Under the pieces are notes generated by a model. The model searched no databases. It worked only from the letters and a program-made list of their open reading frames with translations, and was not told the DNA's origin. Shown in pieces: positions 24,533-37,510 of a DNA stretch of 64,000 nucleotides. Source of the stretch: Agrypnia vestita. Taxonomy: Eukaryota; Arthropoda; Insecta; Trichoptera; Phryganeidae. The stretch spans positions 1-64,000 of the forward strand of contig JADDOH010003975.1 in the NCBI GenBank assembly GCA_016648135.1. The letters run 5' to 3'. The stretch's first letter is position 1, and every line of letters starts with the position of its first letter. Both the position numbers and the translations under genes were made by a program.

Positions 24533-25429
24533 CAAAAACACACAAAAAATAAAATATTGTAAAAAAAACAGTGTTTTTCAAAACATAAATTGTACATAAA
24601 CAAAGTAACAGATTTAGAAATAATTATGATAAATTTGGCATAATCGATTATTTTGTAATATTATTGAAAAAAATACATTTCCAGAGGCTATTCAGTCGTA
24701 AAAGGCCAGCAAAGTGGAGCAATTTTCTTCATTTTTAAAGCGTTGTAGGCTTGGTGATTTATTATATAATTTAGTTTGTGCCATTTTAACAACATATCTA
24801 TTTTAAATATATGTAACCTAATGAAAAAATGTTAAAGTTATATATTTCCGTACAAAAATGTAATAAATAATGGTGAAATTTGCTCACTCTGCAGGACGAT
24901 CGCCTTAACTCAAATGTCATAATATCCAAAACGTCTTACCTACTACAGTATACATCTTAAGGAAGTATTTCAAGTTTGGTACTATAATGTTAGTCTGGCG
25001 GTCGCTGGCTCCTACTATATTAGTATTTAGATCGAATACGTGTATGGCCAATTGAAAACATTTACTAATTCTAGACTAGAAATTTCAAAAGATATTTCAT
25101 AGATGATGATGGCAAAAAGTTTTCCATTTCTAAGAAAGCATTTGCCTGAAAATCTTGAATGACCAAACGACCAAAAATGAGAGTAATATTAAGAGAAGTT
25201 GACGAACCTGTGTAAAAGGTGTACGGACGTAAAAAGGATATGTTATGGTAAAAATAAGAGGTCCAATTCATACTTATGAGATATTAAGACATATCAGTAA
25301 AAGTTTTTTTCACAATATTTCTATCAGTAACATCAACTCAATTTTATATTCGAGAAGGTCTTATCGGTGTGACTGCCAAATTTGATTTTGGATCCAGACA
25401 CGGAATAAAGTATGAGCATTTTAGCTGAT

Positions 25430-25660
25430 GTCTCCGTTATATGCCCGTTCTTATACACCTCCTTCGGTTGTTGAAGCTTTTCACAGGGCCATCTTCCAAG
25501 CTTTGTTGTATCTGATCAAGCCAGGTCTTTCGCGGACGCCTTCTGTTTTTACTTCTATTTATTTTCTTATTCCATCCTTTGCTCGCTCATATATCCTATA
25601 CGACCAAATTATTTCAGCGATCTTTTTTTTATTGTATCTATCGTGCCAGCCAGCATTAAA
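25430..25660 (-). pseudogene. LINE ORF2 C-terminal fragment
   Basis: The minus strand encodes NRRRPRKTWLDQIQQSLEDG, the GRPRKTWxDQI pattern of LINE C-termini, preceded by IIWSYRIYERAKDGIRK-like codons in a shifted frame. Both ends fade into AT-rich DNA. Confidence 0.5.
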
Positions 25661-26954
25661 TTAATTTCTAAATTGTTCATTCCTCACTCTATCAATCAAA
25701 AATTTTCCTCACATGCGCCTCAGTGATCGCATTTCTACCGCATTCAGTTTACTTTCATTTGCGTCACATAAACAAGCATTACAGAATTCTTTATGAGATC
25801 ATTGACGCAGAATCTCTATCTGAGTCGACCAATTGCAGCACATGATGCAGCAGAGAATTATGTACTTACATCATTAATATTCCACTGATTTACACCGCAA
25901 CCACAAGAGCTAATTTGTTTTGGTGTAAAATCTACGCGTCTTTACATAAGATTAGCGATAACACATAACGGTATGTTCTTACAATCAAAAATGATTTCGG
26001 TAGTAGCTGTCCTATTTACTTTATGATTATAAAAAAAATTATTTAAAAAAATATACTAATTTTAATGAACGGTGCGGTCCCACTCAACTGTATCATGTAA
26101 ATGACAGTGTGATGAGCATCAACAGTTGTAAATGACACAACATCATCATTTACACCTTTTGATGAGAGTGATTCTCGTAATTGTAATCATGACAAAATTA
26201 TAACTCAACTCATATGCATGTAGTACCTACGAAGATTAGTTTATTTTTAAAATGTTAATGAAATAAAATAAACTAAAAATTCGAGACTTTTTTTCTGTAC
26301 ATCTTTCTAATTGGTTCATCCAATTTGTTTTTATTACTTTTATGTATGTATATTTCTTATCGTATTGGAATGCTGGGTTCGGTCAGAGATCGACTGGTTG
26401 GTGTAAATAAATTAACAATGTTTTTAAAAATAGAAAACGCTTAATGTAATTTCATTTCTAACAACAAAATCAACAATCTTATAATAATAATTTTTAAACA
26501 ATAAAAACAATGATATTTTTTCTTACAACCTATGACAAAAATTAAAAATATTAACGTTCTGTGCCTTTTTTACCGTCTCAAATACTAAGCACAATTTTAA
26601 TCAGTCTTTTCATTTACATATTTTCCTTTCGAAAATTGTTATGTTGAAATAGTTTTGAGATATTAGTCTAAATCATGAACTGGGTAGAAAGATTCTACCT
26701 GACTTGAATTTGTTTCTCGTTCTTATATTATGTAACATAATTCTTAACAATATACAGTGAGCTCAAATATATATATTTAATAGTGTATAAATAGTAGCAT
26801 ACTCGAAAAACTGTATTAATTGACATGTCAAATGTGCCTGTATTGTACAAATATAAAATTACTTTACAGGTAACATTCTTTTCGCAACGGTTTCATTCCA
26901 TTTACCACATTTCAATACAATTCTATATCCTAAAACCGCATTTTTTAAAGTTTT

Positions 26955-28083
26955 TCAGTTTTTATAATAGTACGCTGAACTCCTTGAGGCATGCATCGGT
27001 CTAAAATGGGTATCAGGTGGTGAAACATATTCGTTTGTATTCAGCGAGAATCCGCCGTCACTTTTGTGAGATGGTTGAGCAGTTTGCTGCTGCTGAACGT
27101 AATTGTACTTCTCGAACTCGACTCCGACAGGGTTGGGAGACTGGTAATTATTGACTTGTCCATGTTGAAGCCCGCCATTCCCGTACAAGAGCTGGTACTT
27201 GGCCTGAGGATTCGTCTGATAATAGCTGAGCAGCTGTCCGGGAGAAGCGTAAAGGTGATTGGACTGAGACGGTAAAAAATTGTTGTACACTTGGGCTGGC
27301 GGTTGGCTGTAGACGTAATTTGAAGCTGTTTGAGTGGCTGCAGGACTATGACTGTAGGAGGCCAAAGGTGATTGCTGTTGATTGTAGTAATTAGCTTGCG
27401 CCGATGGAAGGGAACTTGACTGCTGAGCGTACGCTGTGGTCTGGGGAGTTACAAAATTATGACTTCCAGATGCTTGACTCGGTGCTGATGTAGGGACGGT
27501 TTGAGGAACTTGCTGGACGTGATTAGTCAACAGCGGCTGATGCAGCGCGGCCGGTCCAATATTTCCATAACCGAGATGATTCATGAAGACACTCTGGGGG
27601 ATGAGGGTCAATTGGGTGTGTCCATGCGCATTTTTGGTAGCGATCAGCTGGAACTTCGGCGCTATCACTGGTTGTGGGATGAATTGCAACGGAACTAATT
27701 GCGGTTGATGAGGCAGGAAACTGAAAGATTGCTGTTGACTTATCTGCTGATGACCGCCATCTTGCTGGTAGTTCTGTGGAGCCAGAGGATACAATGGAGC
27801 CTGCGTCGCCGATGGCTGCGATTGATGCTGGTAGTTTTCATAAATCAATGGTTTTTGATGACTGTTGCTAGGGAGTGCGTTTATCGGAGGAGTCTTCTGA
27901 CTTCTTTGTTTTTTTGTGTCTTGAGAGTGTTCCAAATCATCAGCTAATGCTAATGCCACCAAAGCGAGTATCACTATCTAAAATAGAGAAAAAATTGTCA
28001 ATAAACTTTCATTACAAACACATATTTTGAATATATTTTTACTATATATGAATATATTTAGAAATACTTACAAATGATTTCAT
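26955..28083 (-). CDS. Secreted Q/Y/S/P-rich low-complexity protein, two coding exons
   Basis: Two exons are joined: 28072-28083 (ATG plus three codons) and 26955-27977, separated by a 94-bp intron. Donor GTAAGT at 28071 and a pyrimidine-rich acceptor ending TAG at 27978 are both clear, and the join is in phase 0. The predicted product is about 344 residues and begins MKSFIVILALVALALA, a good signal peptide with cleavage expected before DDLEHSQ. The mature part is cysteine-free and rich in Gln, Tyr, Ser, Pro, Asn and Ala, with QQQ runs, repeated YxxQ/NYxxQ patterns, one more hydrophobic stretch near residues 105-135, and an aromatic C-terminus (SSAYYYKN). A tiny first exon encoding the start of the signal peptide is typical of insect cuticle and other secreted structural-protein genes. 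I see no Rebers-Riddiford chitin-binding consensus and no enzyme motif, so a cuticle, egg-shell or silk-like matrix role is inference. The reading frame is unbroken. Confidence 0.85.
27978..28071 (-). other. Phase-0 intron of the secreted-protein gene
   Basis: A 94-bp AT-rich intron with GTAAGTATTT donor and TTTTCTCTATTTTAG acceptor on the minus strand. It separates the first four codons from the rest of the signal peptide. Without the splice, the large exon has only a non-ATG start (GTG at 27974) and an incomplete signal peptide, which supports the spliced model. Confidence 0.85.
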
Positions 28084-28194
28084 GTTGTCAATGTTTTGAT
28101 GCACGACTAATCACGAAAAAACTTCCAATAAACTTCAAAGCTCTATCAAATAATCCAGAAATTAGTATGAAAAGTGTTAACATGTATCGAGTCT

Positions 28195-28240
28195 GGAGAC
28201 AAATGTCTCGCTTACCACGGTCAGCACTCTTTATATAGGA
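28195..28240 (-). promoter_or_regulatory. TATA-box promoter of the secreted-protein gene
   Basis: TATATAAAG on the minus strand at 28229-28237 lies about 150 bp upstream of the ATG at 28083. Transcription is expected to start about 30 bp downstream, near 28200-28207, giving a 5' leader of roughly 120 nt. A TATA box at this spacing is typical of strongly regulated insect structural-protein genes. The start site itself is inferred. Confidence 0.6.
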
Positions 28241-28599
28241 GAACTTTCTTGATAGGAAAATCTTCCATGGGCCGTATCTTGTACTACTACTTAGACGAGA
28301 GCAACACTCGCTGCAACTTGTATCTCTCTTTATAAGAGATTCGCTCACTATTGCGGGAAATACCAGGGCTGCCATAATAGGTTTTATTAAAATATTTTAA
28401 AATTTATTTATTTAAGTTTATTTAAATTTATTTAAGTTTTTTGTAAAACTACATCAAACAAAACAAACTCGTCGGTTCAATATTCTGTATCTATGTTATA
28501 GATAAACTTTCATCCATATAAATCTACAATTTTTTTTCTAGAATACTTTGATTTTATTCATATATGTGAATTTGTCAATTATTTATAAAGTAGACCAAC

Positions 28600-28880
28600 G
28601 CGTATAAAGCCGTTCTTTAGGACCGAGGAATGGGTTACAGAGGAAGAATTTCACCCCTCGCATATATCTAAGACACATTAATACTGCAGTTAAAGTATTT
28701 ATTCTTGCAAAATTAATCCTCTAGTAAACAAAAACAATTTTTACAAGATAAATATTTTTTAAATTTTGTTCCAAACCGAATTAGTAAAAACGTCTTATAA
28801 TAAAGCGCGACTTATGTACTAAGACATACTTTTTAGTATTATTTGACCTTTTCTAAGTGTTTTGAACTTGTAGTCTTTTT
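28600..28880 (+). repeat. Dispersed repeat, copy 1
   Basis: It shares TACTGCAGTTAAAGTATT, GCCGTTCTTTAGGA and GCGCGACTTATGTACTAAGA with the complement of 46160-46440. No coding content. Class unknown. Confidence 0.5.
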
Positions 28881-29824
28881 TTTTCAACGAGGCGAATGTA
28901 TTCCACCAGACTTGTTGCCTGATTGTGGACAAGAAGTTTACATTCGTTAGGGTCGATTGTATGGTTGGCAGTTAGAGTGATAAGCAAATTAAGCAAAATG
29001 CTTAGATTTTTACGAAAACGGGTGTTTTAACTAGTACTCTTAACTATTACTCCTGATCAAACAATCGTCTATATATATTTTGGTGGCCTATGTAGCAAAT
29101 ATTCATTCACAGACTTTATCAAAATACAAATTTTCATTTTGCGGTATATTTTACTAATTAATTAGACTTTTTATTTTTATAATAAAAAATAACTTCTAGT
29201 ACCTACCGATACGCTCACGGTACTAGTTTTGACTCTAATAAAAATAATTTTACTAATATTTTAGTATTAAAATTGAATAAGCACGTACATATGTTATTAG
29301 ATTGGCCATTGCAATTTAAACTATTTTATTCGGCTAAATCTTCTGTAGTCAGACGTCTTTCTTGATTTCTTATTCTATCCCGCTGGAACATTCCCATTAT
29401 AGTATTTTTAAGGACTCACCTAAATACTTTAAACTTTTGAGTGAGGCTAAACGTAAGGATTAGTTTCATCTTCATAAAAATATTTCCCAATTCCTTTCTG
29501 TATTCTTTTGAATCAACAACGACATTTTATCAATGCTTTAGTATGTTTTTAGTTCAGAAACTATATAATAGATATAGCGCTGATTATAAATCGTTCACTA
29601 ATAAAATTTATTTCGAATATTAATCCAACGTATGAAACTAATGGTGTGGATAATATGGAAGCAACTTTGTCATTTGAATATGAAGTTGAATTATAAACAC
29701 ATCAATTAACAATTTAAACACATTTAATATATGGGGTATAAAAGCAAAGGCAGCTAACTATATCAAAAAAAATGTTTTGAAGTAATCACCTATTTATAAA
29801 GTTATATATTTTTTAATCCGAGAT

Positions 29825-29890
29825 GAGTGGAGGAAAACTCTCAAAGAGGCCAAAACCCACCAGAGGTTATAGAGCCAAGAGTGATGATGA
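29825..29890 (+). pseudogene. Short LINE 3' fragment
   Basis: It encodes WRKTLKEAKTHQRL and a stop, matching the end of the 8060-8345 fragment. Nothing else of the element remains. Confidence 0.5.
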
Positions 29891-31332
29891 TTTTTTGAAT
29901 GATATCATCTAAAATTCATCACAAAAAATATTCATGATTTCTTATAGATATATTATTTCAATTGTAATATTGCTACGGCTATCGGTTGTTGTATAAATTA
30001 TTGTAAACATTTTTGAATTATCTAAAATATAGTTCATGCTGTATTCTTTGACTGCCTTTTAATATGTTTTTACAACAAATGATATTATACTCGACTGCCT
30101 TTTAATATGTTTTACGATAAATTATATAAGAAAAAATATTTGTACATAGGTAAAAAACTAATTATATCCAACAAACAATTTTTATAAATGAAAAAATTGA
30201 CCGCCAATATTTTACAATTTGCATAATTATTTTAATTTAAAATAGTATTAAAGATAGTATTTTCATTACCCTATCAAGAGAGCAGAAATACAAGTAAACA
30301 CATATATGATTTGAGTAGCAAGTGGAGAAAGATAATGGCCGGCTATCCACCAGCGGACATTCTATCTAATAGAAACGCTCACATAATTTTATATTTTTCA
30401 TTGTTTACATTTTTCACATCTGACACATTCATGTAAGACAGTTACAATTTTCACAGATCATTCCGCCACCTTAGCACGTCAATTCATTAATAATGTTTAT
30501 TTTTACTTGTGTTTTATGTAATATGTTTTTTTTTACGATATAATCAGAAGTCATGACATCTACTACTAAAGCATATGCAAATACCTGATTGGCAATATTA
30601 TTTTGACAAATCAGTTTGATCATTTTTATTTTGTAAATATATGATTACCTAATATACATATTTTCAGACAAGATTTCAAAACAAATTTCGTCATATTAAC
30701 GAAATTGTTTAATTTTCTTTATTTTATTATATATAGTTTACATTTTTTTAAAAAGACTACCAATAACCGCAAAATATTTTCTTTAAATACATAATTTCAT
30801 AAGAAGAATCATTTAAATTTTTTTGAATTGTGGTCAATAAAAATATTCAACACAAAAATTCAAACCGAGAAAACAAATGAAGCACGTAAAAAATTACCGA
30901 ATCAGATATTTTATTCTGATCTCATTTTTTTCAATAGATGTTTCGCGTCTTCTTAATTCTAACGTGACATATTTATCTTTAATTAAATAATAAATATCAC
31001 TTGAGGCTGAAGACAACCACATCCATATTCTCTTTCTAGATCAGAAAAAGAAGTACTTAATTAATAAGAATAAATCACGATTAGTTCGCCGTTTAGATCT
31101 CCACTGAAGAATATAACTTTTACTGTCGGTACGAGTTGTTTAACAACTTCTCATTTTTTTAGAGTATAATTCTTGATATAGCATAAAAGAGAATTGAGAA
31201 TGAGAACCGCATTACCTACTTATTACATGTATATATTCGCCTTAAAAAATCACTTTTTTTCAAAATAAGCCGAATATCACTAAAACTGGTCAACCACAAT
31301 ATTAAGAAATATCCAAGCCCTCCTTGTTAATT

Positions 31333-31383
31333 GTTGTTGCATAAAAGTGTAGAAAAAAAAATTCTACACTTTAATGCAACAAC
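31333..31383. repeat. 22-bp hairpin with poly-A loop
   Basis: GTTGTTGCATAAAAGTGTAG followed by AA pairs with its mirror at 31362-31383 with a single mismatch across a 7-nt A loop. A structured RNA is possible, but it is short for a microRNA precursor. Confidence 0.6.
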
Positions 31384-32036
31384 TCAAATTTTACTATCAA
31401 AATATGAGCCACCAAAAATGCACTAATTTTTTATTGATTGAACCACCAATTTTTTAAGGCAGTAAGTATTTAGCCACTTCTTAGCAATCCAAAGATACAC
31501 AAAAATATTTCTGAATTTATTTATTACTGCTCTTAATATCTGATCAGATCATACGGATCGTTAGAGTTTGTTAAAATAATTTTAAACAAGCACTAAATAT
31601 GTAAATAATTTTCTTAATTTTTTCTATCCTTAATTAAGCTATTATCATTTAGGGAAATTATTTATACCTACTTTCTTTTGTTTGTCGAATGTGCATTAAA
31701 GGTTAATATTCTCACCAGCTTGGACACGCTGTACTTAATGATAATTAAAATGAAGAAAAGTAATTTAGAACATGGAAGAGCAATTAGGTGAAAGAGTAGT
31801 TACTTCCTAGTGAAGGTTCCTCGAGACTTTATTTGAACGTCTGCTCTCATTTTTTAGCTTTCATCATTTTCATCATATAGAAATTACTTTAGCTTTGTAG
31901 TGTAATAAATATATTTTGTTATCAAAAACTCTTATATCTGTGCATTCATTTTTTATCGTCCATTTTGAACTGCACGTTTTGATACGTTTTACGGACGATT
32001 AGATGCTCTATATCCGACTAACGGCACTCGCTTATA

Positions 32037-32528
32037 CAAAGTGTAACAGAGCTAGTCCACAATACTTTACAGGTAGATTCCTGCCTTGATTGTGAGTCGA
32101 AAATGTTCAAGCAACCATGACCTAATATCAATAGTTAAGGAGATAAGCGACATCAAATTTTACATTTTTTTTTCAATATTTCTGACTTATTTTTTGCAAA
32201 ATGTTGGACTGTCATTACATAATTTTTATCTAATGTGAAAATTTATTTCTTTTTATACAAGTAAAATAAAGTGATAAAGACCTTCACATCCAATTGGATT
32301 TTTTTAGGATTTTTATTATTTTATTAAACTTTTATTAAAACGAATGGATTTTTCGTAATCGAAATAAGTTTCTGTAAGGATACTTTTGTAAAAAAAAATG
32401 CAACCTTTGATATTGCATAACTCCATAACTATTGATATAAGGTCATGGTTGCTTGAATATTTTCAACTCATAATCAAGGCAGGAATCCACCTGTAAAGTA
32501 TTGTGGACTAGCTCTGTTACGCCCTGTG
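32037..32528. mobile_element. 492-bp MITE with about 110-bp terminal inverted repeats
   Basis: The left end (GTGTAACAGAGCTAGTCC) and right end (complement of GGACTAGCTCTGTTACGCC) match as inverted repeats over about 110 bp. TATA flanks both ends at 32033-32036 and 32529-32532. The middle is AT-rich with no reading frame. A related right half lies at 52215-52400, and related internal sequence at 53330-53480. Confidence 0.85.
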
Positions 32529-33556
32529 TATAAATATATTGTTGTATTCTTTAGAAAGTTGCATAAAAATACATTACAAATTTTTTTATTGTGAATACAT
32601 AATATCACGTATTTCTACTAGGATACGCACAACGTTTCCCAAATGATATATCGTAGATATCTGAAGTTTTTTCATATTATTTTATTTTTCATAGATATCT
32701 GAATTTCAACTGTTTAATTTGTCTCTTACCGTCACGATTCCTTGACCGTATCAACTATTTTTATTCTTTTATTTTATTTTTTTTTGTCTAGTGTATTCTT
32801 ACATCTGTTTAATCTAACATTGCCAAATAATTTTAAAAACCACAGATACATACGTACGTACATCCCTAGCCAAAAATGATCACTAAAATTGCACATCGAG
32901 AAAAAAATATAATTTAAACCCTTTCTTAACTATATAAATATTAAATAAAAATTGAACATATGAATGCTATTTATAATTTTTAATTAACATGTTTTTTGTT
33001 CTTTAATTAAATAAACATTTTCTCTACATCAAAAGCTGGGCGTAGGTGTTATTATAGCTATATAATGAAATAACTAGGTAGTTTACATACACCTATGCAT
33101 ACATAAATAATTACAATTTATGAGAATAAAACAAAACTTATAATGATATATTAGATTCCTCAGCCTGTTTGCACGTTGCGTTTATTAATTGCTGGACATC
33201 TACTTATTCGCTGCGGACGATTATTAATTTTGGTTTCTACTATGTTTCTAGAATTTCACAAAATATAAGATAATATAAAGAATATTAACGCAAATTGTCT
33301 ATCACCGTAAAATTTCATATAATTTTTGGCGTCCCTTGGAGAAAATTCATGAAGAATTGGTAAGCTGTAAATAAAATGAATTCGTATTGTTTTTGAAGAT
33401 TAAATAGGTAGGTACCTATTGTTATCATTTTTTAAATAAATTTACTAAAGTGATTATTTTTATAATGATAAGTTGAAATTTCTTGATACTCATTTTTTGT
33501 TTTCACATTTATCACTAAGACTTTGTATTAAACGAAATCTGGCTATTTAATTTTCC

Positions 33557-33667
33557 ACCTAACCTAACCAAACCTAACTTAAAAAGACGGTAAATATGTA
33601 TATATATTAACCTAACCTAACCTAACCTAACCTAACCTAACCAAACCTAACTTAAAAAGACGGTAAA

Positions 33668-33699
<32 letters not shown>

Positions 33700-33700
33700 T
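33557..33700. repeat. Second telomere-like tract with duplicated flank and (TA)n
   Basis: Two copies of a unit with period 74 bp consist of CCTAA repeats, a variant CCAAACCTAA, then CTTAAAAAGACGGTAAATAT and an AT dinucleotide tract. The second copy has six perfect CCTAA units (33611-33640) and ends in (TA)n at 33672-33698. Confidence 0.85.
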
Positions 33701-35127
33701 TAATTATTCTTTGATTATAATTATTTTTTAATTATAATTATTAAGGCATTGTACAATCTGTTACACCGGCGACCATTATTTTCCGAGCTGACATCCTTTT
33801 AAAATACATCATTTTATTTTTGTTTTAAAAATAAGGCATCCCTGAAATTAAGCCCCATCACATATTTAAGAGGAAAACTTTATATTTGGCCTTATTTTCG
33901 GGTAAACACGGCGATCGGTATCAGCTTAGCAGTCGGCCTTTGACCATGAAACCTGAGGATGTGTATCGTGTTATCACCAGAAGTGCATAATGGAATAATT
34001 TAGAAAATATGCCTGATTGGGTGTTTTTTAATTTGTTTAGCTGGATTGTGCTGCGCTGCGATAGATAACATGATTGTAATAAAATATATTTTCAACGTTG
34101 AATAACAGTTTTTTACAGAAATACTAGCCTTGACCGTAGGCCATATATAGCAACTAGTAAGTGACGATACCAGATTACTTTTCGAAGGTAATTTTCAAAT
34201 TAATTTTCTTATTTCAAAACATTTCCGTTGCTTAAACGATGTCAGATATTAAGCAGCTATACACAAAATATGCTGAAATTTGATATAAATAATGTCTTAG
34301 CTAACAGGTCGACATAAATTACTGAACAATTGAATTATTGAATCAACATATTTATATTCTTAGGGCCGGTTATATCAACTTGTTTAGACATAGATTGTTG
34401 GTTGCTTGATTTGTTGAAAATCTATGCTTTAAATGAAAGATTATTGTAAACCAAGTAGATGCAGCCGGTCCTCAGTATGCTTCTAGTTGAATTAATTTGA
34501 TTTAAATTTTTTACTTTACTTTTCTCTCTTATATTTAATGCATTCCTGATATATTCTGTCGCCACCTTATTCCAACACTACCATGAAAAAGAAATGTATG
34601 CTGTAAGATAGTAGAAAACTAGTTTAGACGCGGCAATGAAATAAGCGTTGACATTGCTACCAAACACATTACATCGCAAGCAATTTCACATAAATATTAA
34701 TTGTACTAAAAAGCATTATCAAATAACAAATCACAAAATGGTTGAATCGATACAAATAACTCTGATTTTATTAATTTTAATACATATATTAAAATTAGAC
34801 ATGGAATAATGTCCAAATACTTTAATAACAGGATGAATCTAAATAAGGATTTCTAAAAATTAAATGAAAAAAATAACGGCCACAGTATGTAAAAACGTAT
34901 ATAAAAAAAAAAGTATATAAAAACATGTTTGCGTATGTCAATAAAATGAAAAGCGTGAGGCGCTTTCTTCTCGTTCATAGGAAGAAATAATGATACATTA
35001 AAAATAAAATTGTTTATAAAATTCTAAGTTATAGGTACCAAATTATCTCGGCAATATTAGAGTACGCTCAAAACAATAAACAACAAAGTCATATTGTAAT
35101 GATTTGGCAAAAGAGGTTATGCATAGA

Positions 35128-35692
35128 ATCCCTAATAATATGCCAATGACGACAGTAACAACTAAAACTCTAGAACCTTCTGCTACATTCTGGAACACAT
35201 TACCACTCTCTGGAATTAGCTACAGAATTTGATAACACCTGGAAAAGCCTAGAAGCGACGAGAATGTTCTTTTAAACACTAGAATAATCTAGGAGGTTCG
35301 ATAATCCAGTTTTTGGGTATAAATACGGAAATACGCTGCGGCGCGGGAGAGTTGTTGTGTTTTGACAATTCATTCGATGCGGAGTCGGCCGCGAGCCATG
35401 CGAAAGTCAAGCGAAAGTCGAAGCGATAAATAAAGCGAAATAATCGAGCGAAGTACCTGATTGGCGAAATAAATTTCTATGTGCGAGAATTGAATATTCT
35501 ACGAGCGATAAATACATGTTACCCAGCGATAATAACGAGTTCATATACGAGTGATATATTGCGATTAAAGAATAGCCTTAGATTTAATTCGTGTTAACTT
35601 ATGTATTGAACAATCAATTAATAGATCGGTAATGAATTTTAGAGTTTTCATTTGTCCTCCCGCAGCTACGACACATGACGATATTTAATAAT
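35128..35692 (+). mobile_element. LTR-like promoter repeat, copy 1
   Basis: It contains a TATAAATA box (35318-35325) preceded by many spaced GAA/TTC words (CTAGAACCTTCTG, TTCTGGAAC, CTGGAATTAG), then a GC-rich leader with repeated GCGAAAGT/GCGATAAA words. It aligns with the complement of 43670-44222 (AATGACGACA, TCTAGGAGGTTCGA, ATATACGAGTGATATATT). A solo LTR or 5' region of a retroelement is the likely identity; no coding part is seen. Confidence 0.5.
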
Positions 35693-36159
35693 GCGTATTT
35701 GTAGTTTTTAATAAATATACCATTCTTTTCTACTTTTTAGTCTTCGTCACATTAAATCTTGAAACTAACCTCACCTCAAAACTTAAACGTCACTTTTAAA
35801 ATAATGCAAACTGGTCACTGGCTTGTAACAACGCGTCCGATAAAATATCGCGCCAGCATTTAAAATATATTTTTTTTAATAATCAAACTAATTTTATAAA
35901 ACTAATTAATGATTATTATTTTGACATCTAGAATACGCCTCTTTGCCAAATTTCAGAGTTATCGTTGCTTAGAAAGTGGGTCATATAATGATTACAAGAC
36001 AAGGGCAAAAAGAGACATTTACTGGGGGCGGAAATTTTATCAACGATGTTGTCTTATTCTTTAGCAAGTTAACAACTAAAAAAATAATGATACTAGTACA
36101 AATATTTTAAAGTTTTTTTTTGCATACTTTGTACCAAAAATAATTATAAGTTATTACGT

Positions 36160-36370
36160 TGGTCGCGCCCAAAGGGTAAAAGTTGCGTGCGTCAGCGAGG
36201 CCGCGTCGATGACATTGATTGCGAGTCTCCGACAAAAGTGAAAACGCGACCAGCCCGTCTGGTTCAAGAGTGCATTCTTTGCGAGGCTGCACGCCGCAAG
36301 AGATCGTATCATCTGGTGCTGTGTCAACACAATGCAGGTGAAACAGCATCGCTCGCACGGCGCACCAGGT
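36160..36370 (+). other. CpG-rich island with a splice-donor-like end; possible exon
   Basis: About 210 bp of GC- and CpG-rich sequence stand out sharply from AT-rich flanks. On the plus strand the island ends at CGCACCAG followed by GTACGTTGAG, an excellent donor. The frame containing positions 36187-36498 is open across the island and is rich in Arg and Cys, but starts with no ATG. The minus strand is also open in two frames. An 11-bp direct repeat, ACAATGCAGGT, occurs twice. I do not recognise a protein. It may be an exon, an untranslated first exon, or a GC-rich piece of a mobile element. Confidence 0.25.
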
Positions 36371-37510
36371 ACGTTGAGACAATGCAGGTCTCCGATTGTA
36401 AAAGCCGTTGTGTAATATACAAAATGGTTCATTGGCAGATCGAAGTTCATATGTATAGAAGTTCATATTTTGTTGTATTGTTGTATAATGAAATATAATA
36501 TTAGTCACATATTTTTAGTATATGTCGACTATAAAGATCACACATCTATGATTTGACTAAAATAAGCTATCGATACTTTTTGCATATATACTTTCATACA
36601 ACATCCATAAATAAACCTATCAGTATTACATGTGTTCATTTTTTTGGCAGTACTATTTAAGAAAGTTATATGTCCATTCTTATAATTTTATTTATTAAAA
36701 TAAACAAATTATTAATTATGTACAAACTCATTAAAACATATTCAAAATGATAGATTAGTTTGTAGATACGTTTTTATGAATAGTTTCTGCAATTTATAGT
36801 AAATAGTACAAACTAAAAAACTTGAAAAGTTTTGTATTTAACATTTTTTTATTTTATTATAAATCTATCAATTTTAAGATATATATTATTAAGTGGCAAA
36901 TAACATTTGCAAGAATAAACTAAATTTTTCCAATGAAATTGAATTTATAATCTAGTTTTTTAAAGGTTTATCTTTACAGATTAATACGACATAATTAAAG
37001 AATTATTTTACTGCATATACTAAATTATTATCTTAGTAATAAATATAAATAAAGTTCAATTTATAATATAAAACCGTTAAAACACTGAATTTGAAATAAT
37101 AAAACTTATATTTATGCTAATATATTATAAGTTATTTAGTTATTTAGCCAGCTTCTCTAATTCTTCTACGCATTTTCCAAGTTTAAGTTATTTAATTATG
37201 TATTATTATACAATGTTTGAATTATATTAATAACTAGCTGTTCACACCCGGCGTTGCACGGGTTAAGGATTAAGTTTAAAATAAATTTTTGAGGGTAAAC
37301 AAAGTTTCGATTCGAACGGTATAGATTTGCACCGAAAATATATCAGAGGGAGGGGAAAGAGTAAAATAATAGGGAGAAAATGTCACCAATGTTAACCACC
37401 AGGTCCTAAAGAATAAGTTTACAAAATTTGAGTCCGATGGTCGAACGATACAGATTTGCATCTAAAATATATCGGGGGGATAGTAAAAGGTAAAAGGGGA
37501 GGGAGGAAAT

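Larger units (their letters stand above)
28881..32030. other. AT-rich DNA, no gene seen
   Basis: It holds the short LINE fragment at 29825 and the hairpin at 31333. Otherwise no supported feature. Confidence 0.5.

Noticed and set aside
27066..27947. Plus-strand open frames opposite the secreted-protein gene
   Set aside because: They are antisense shadows of the Gln-rich coding exon (CTG/TTG repeats read as Leu).
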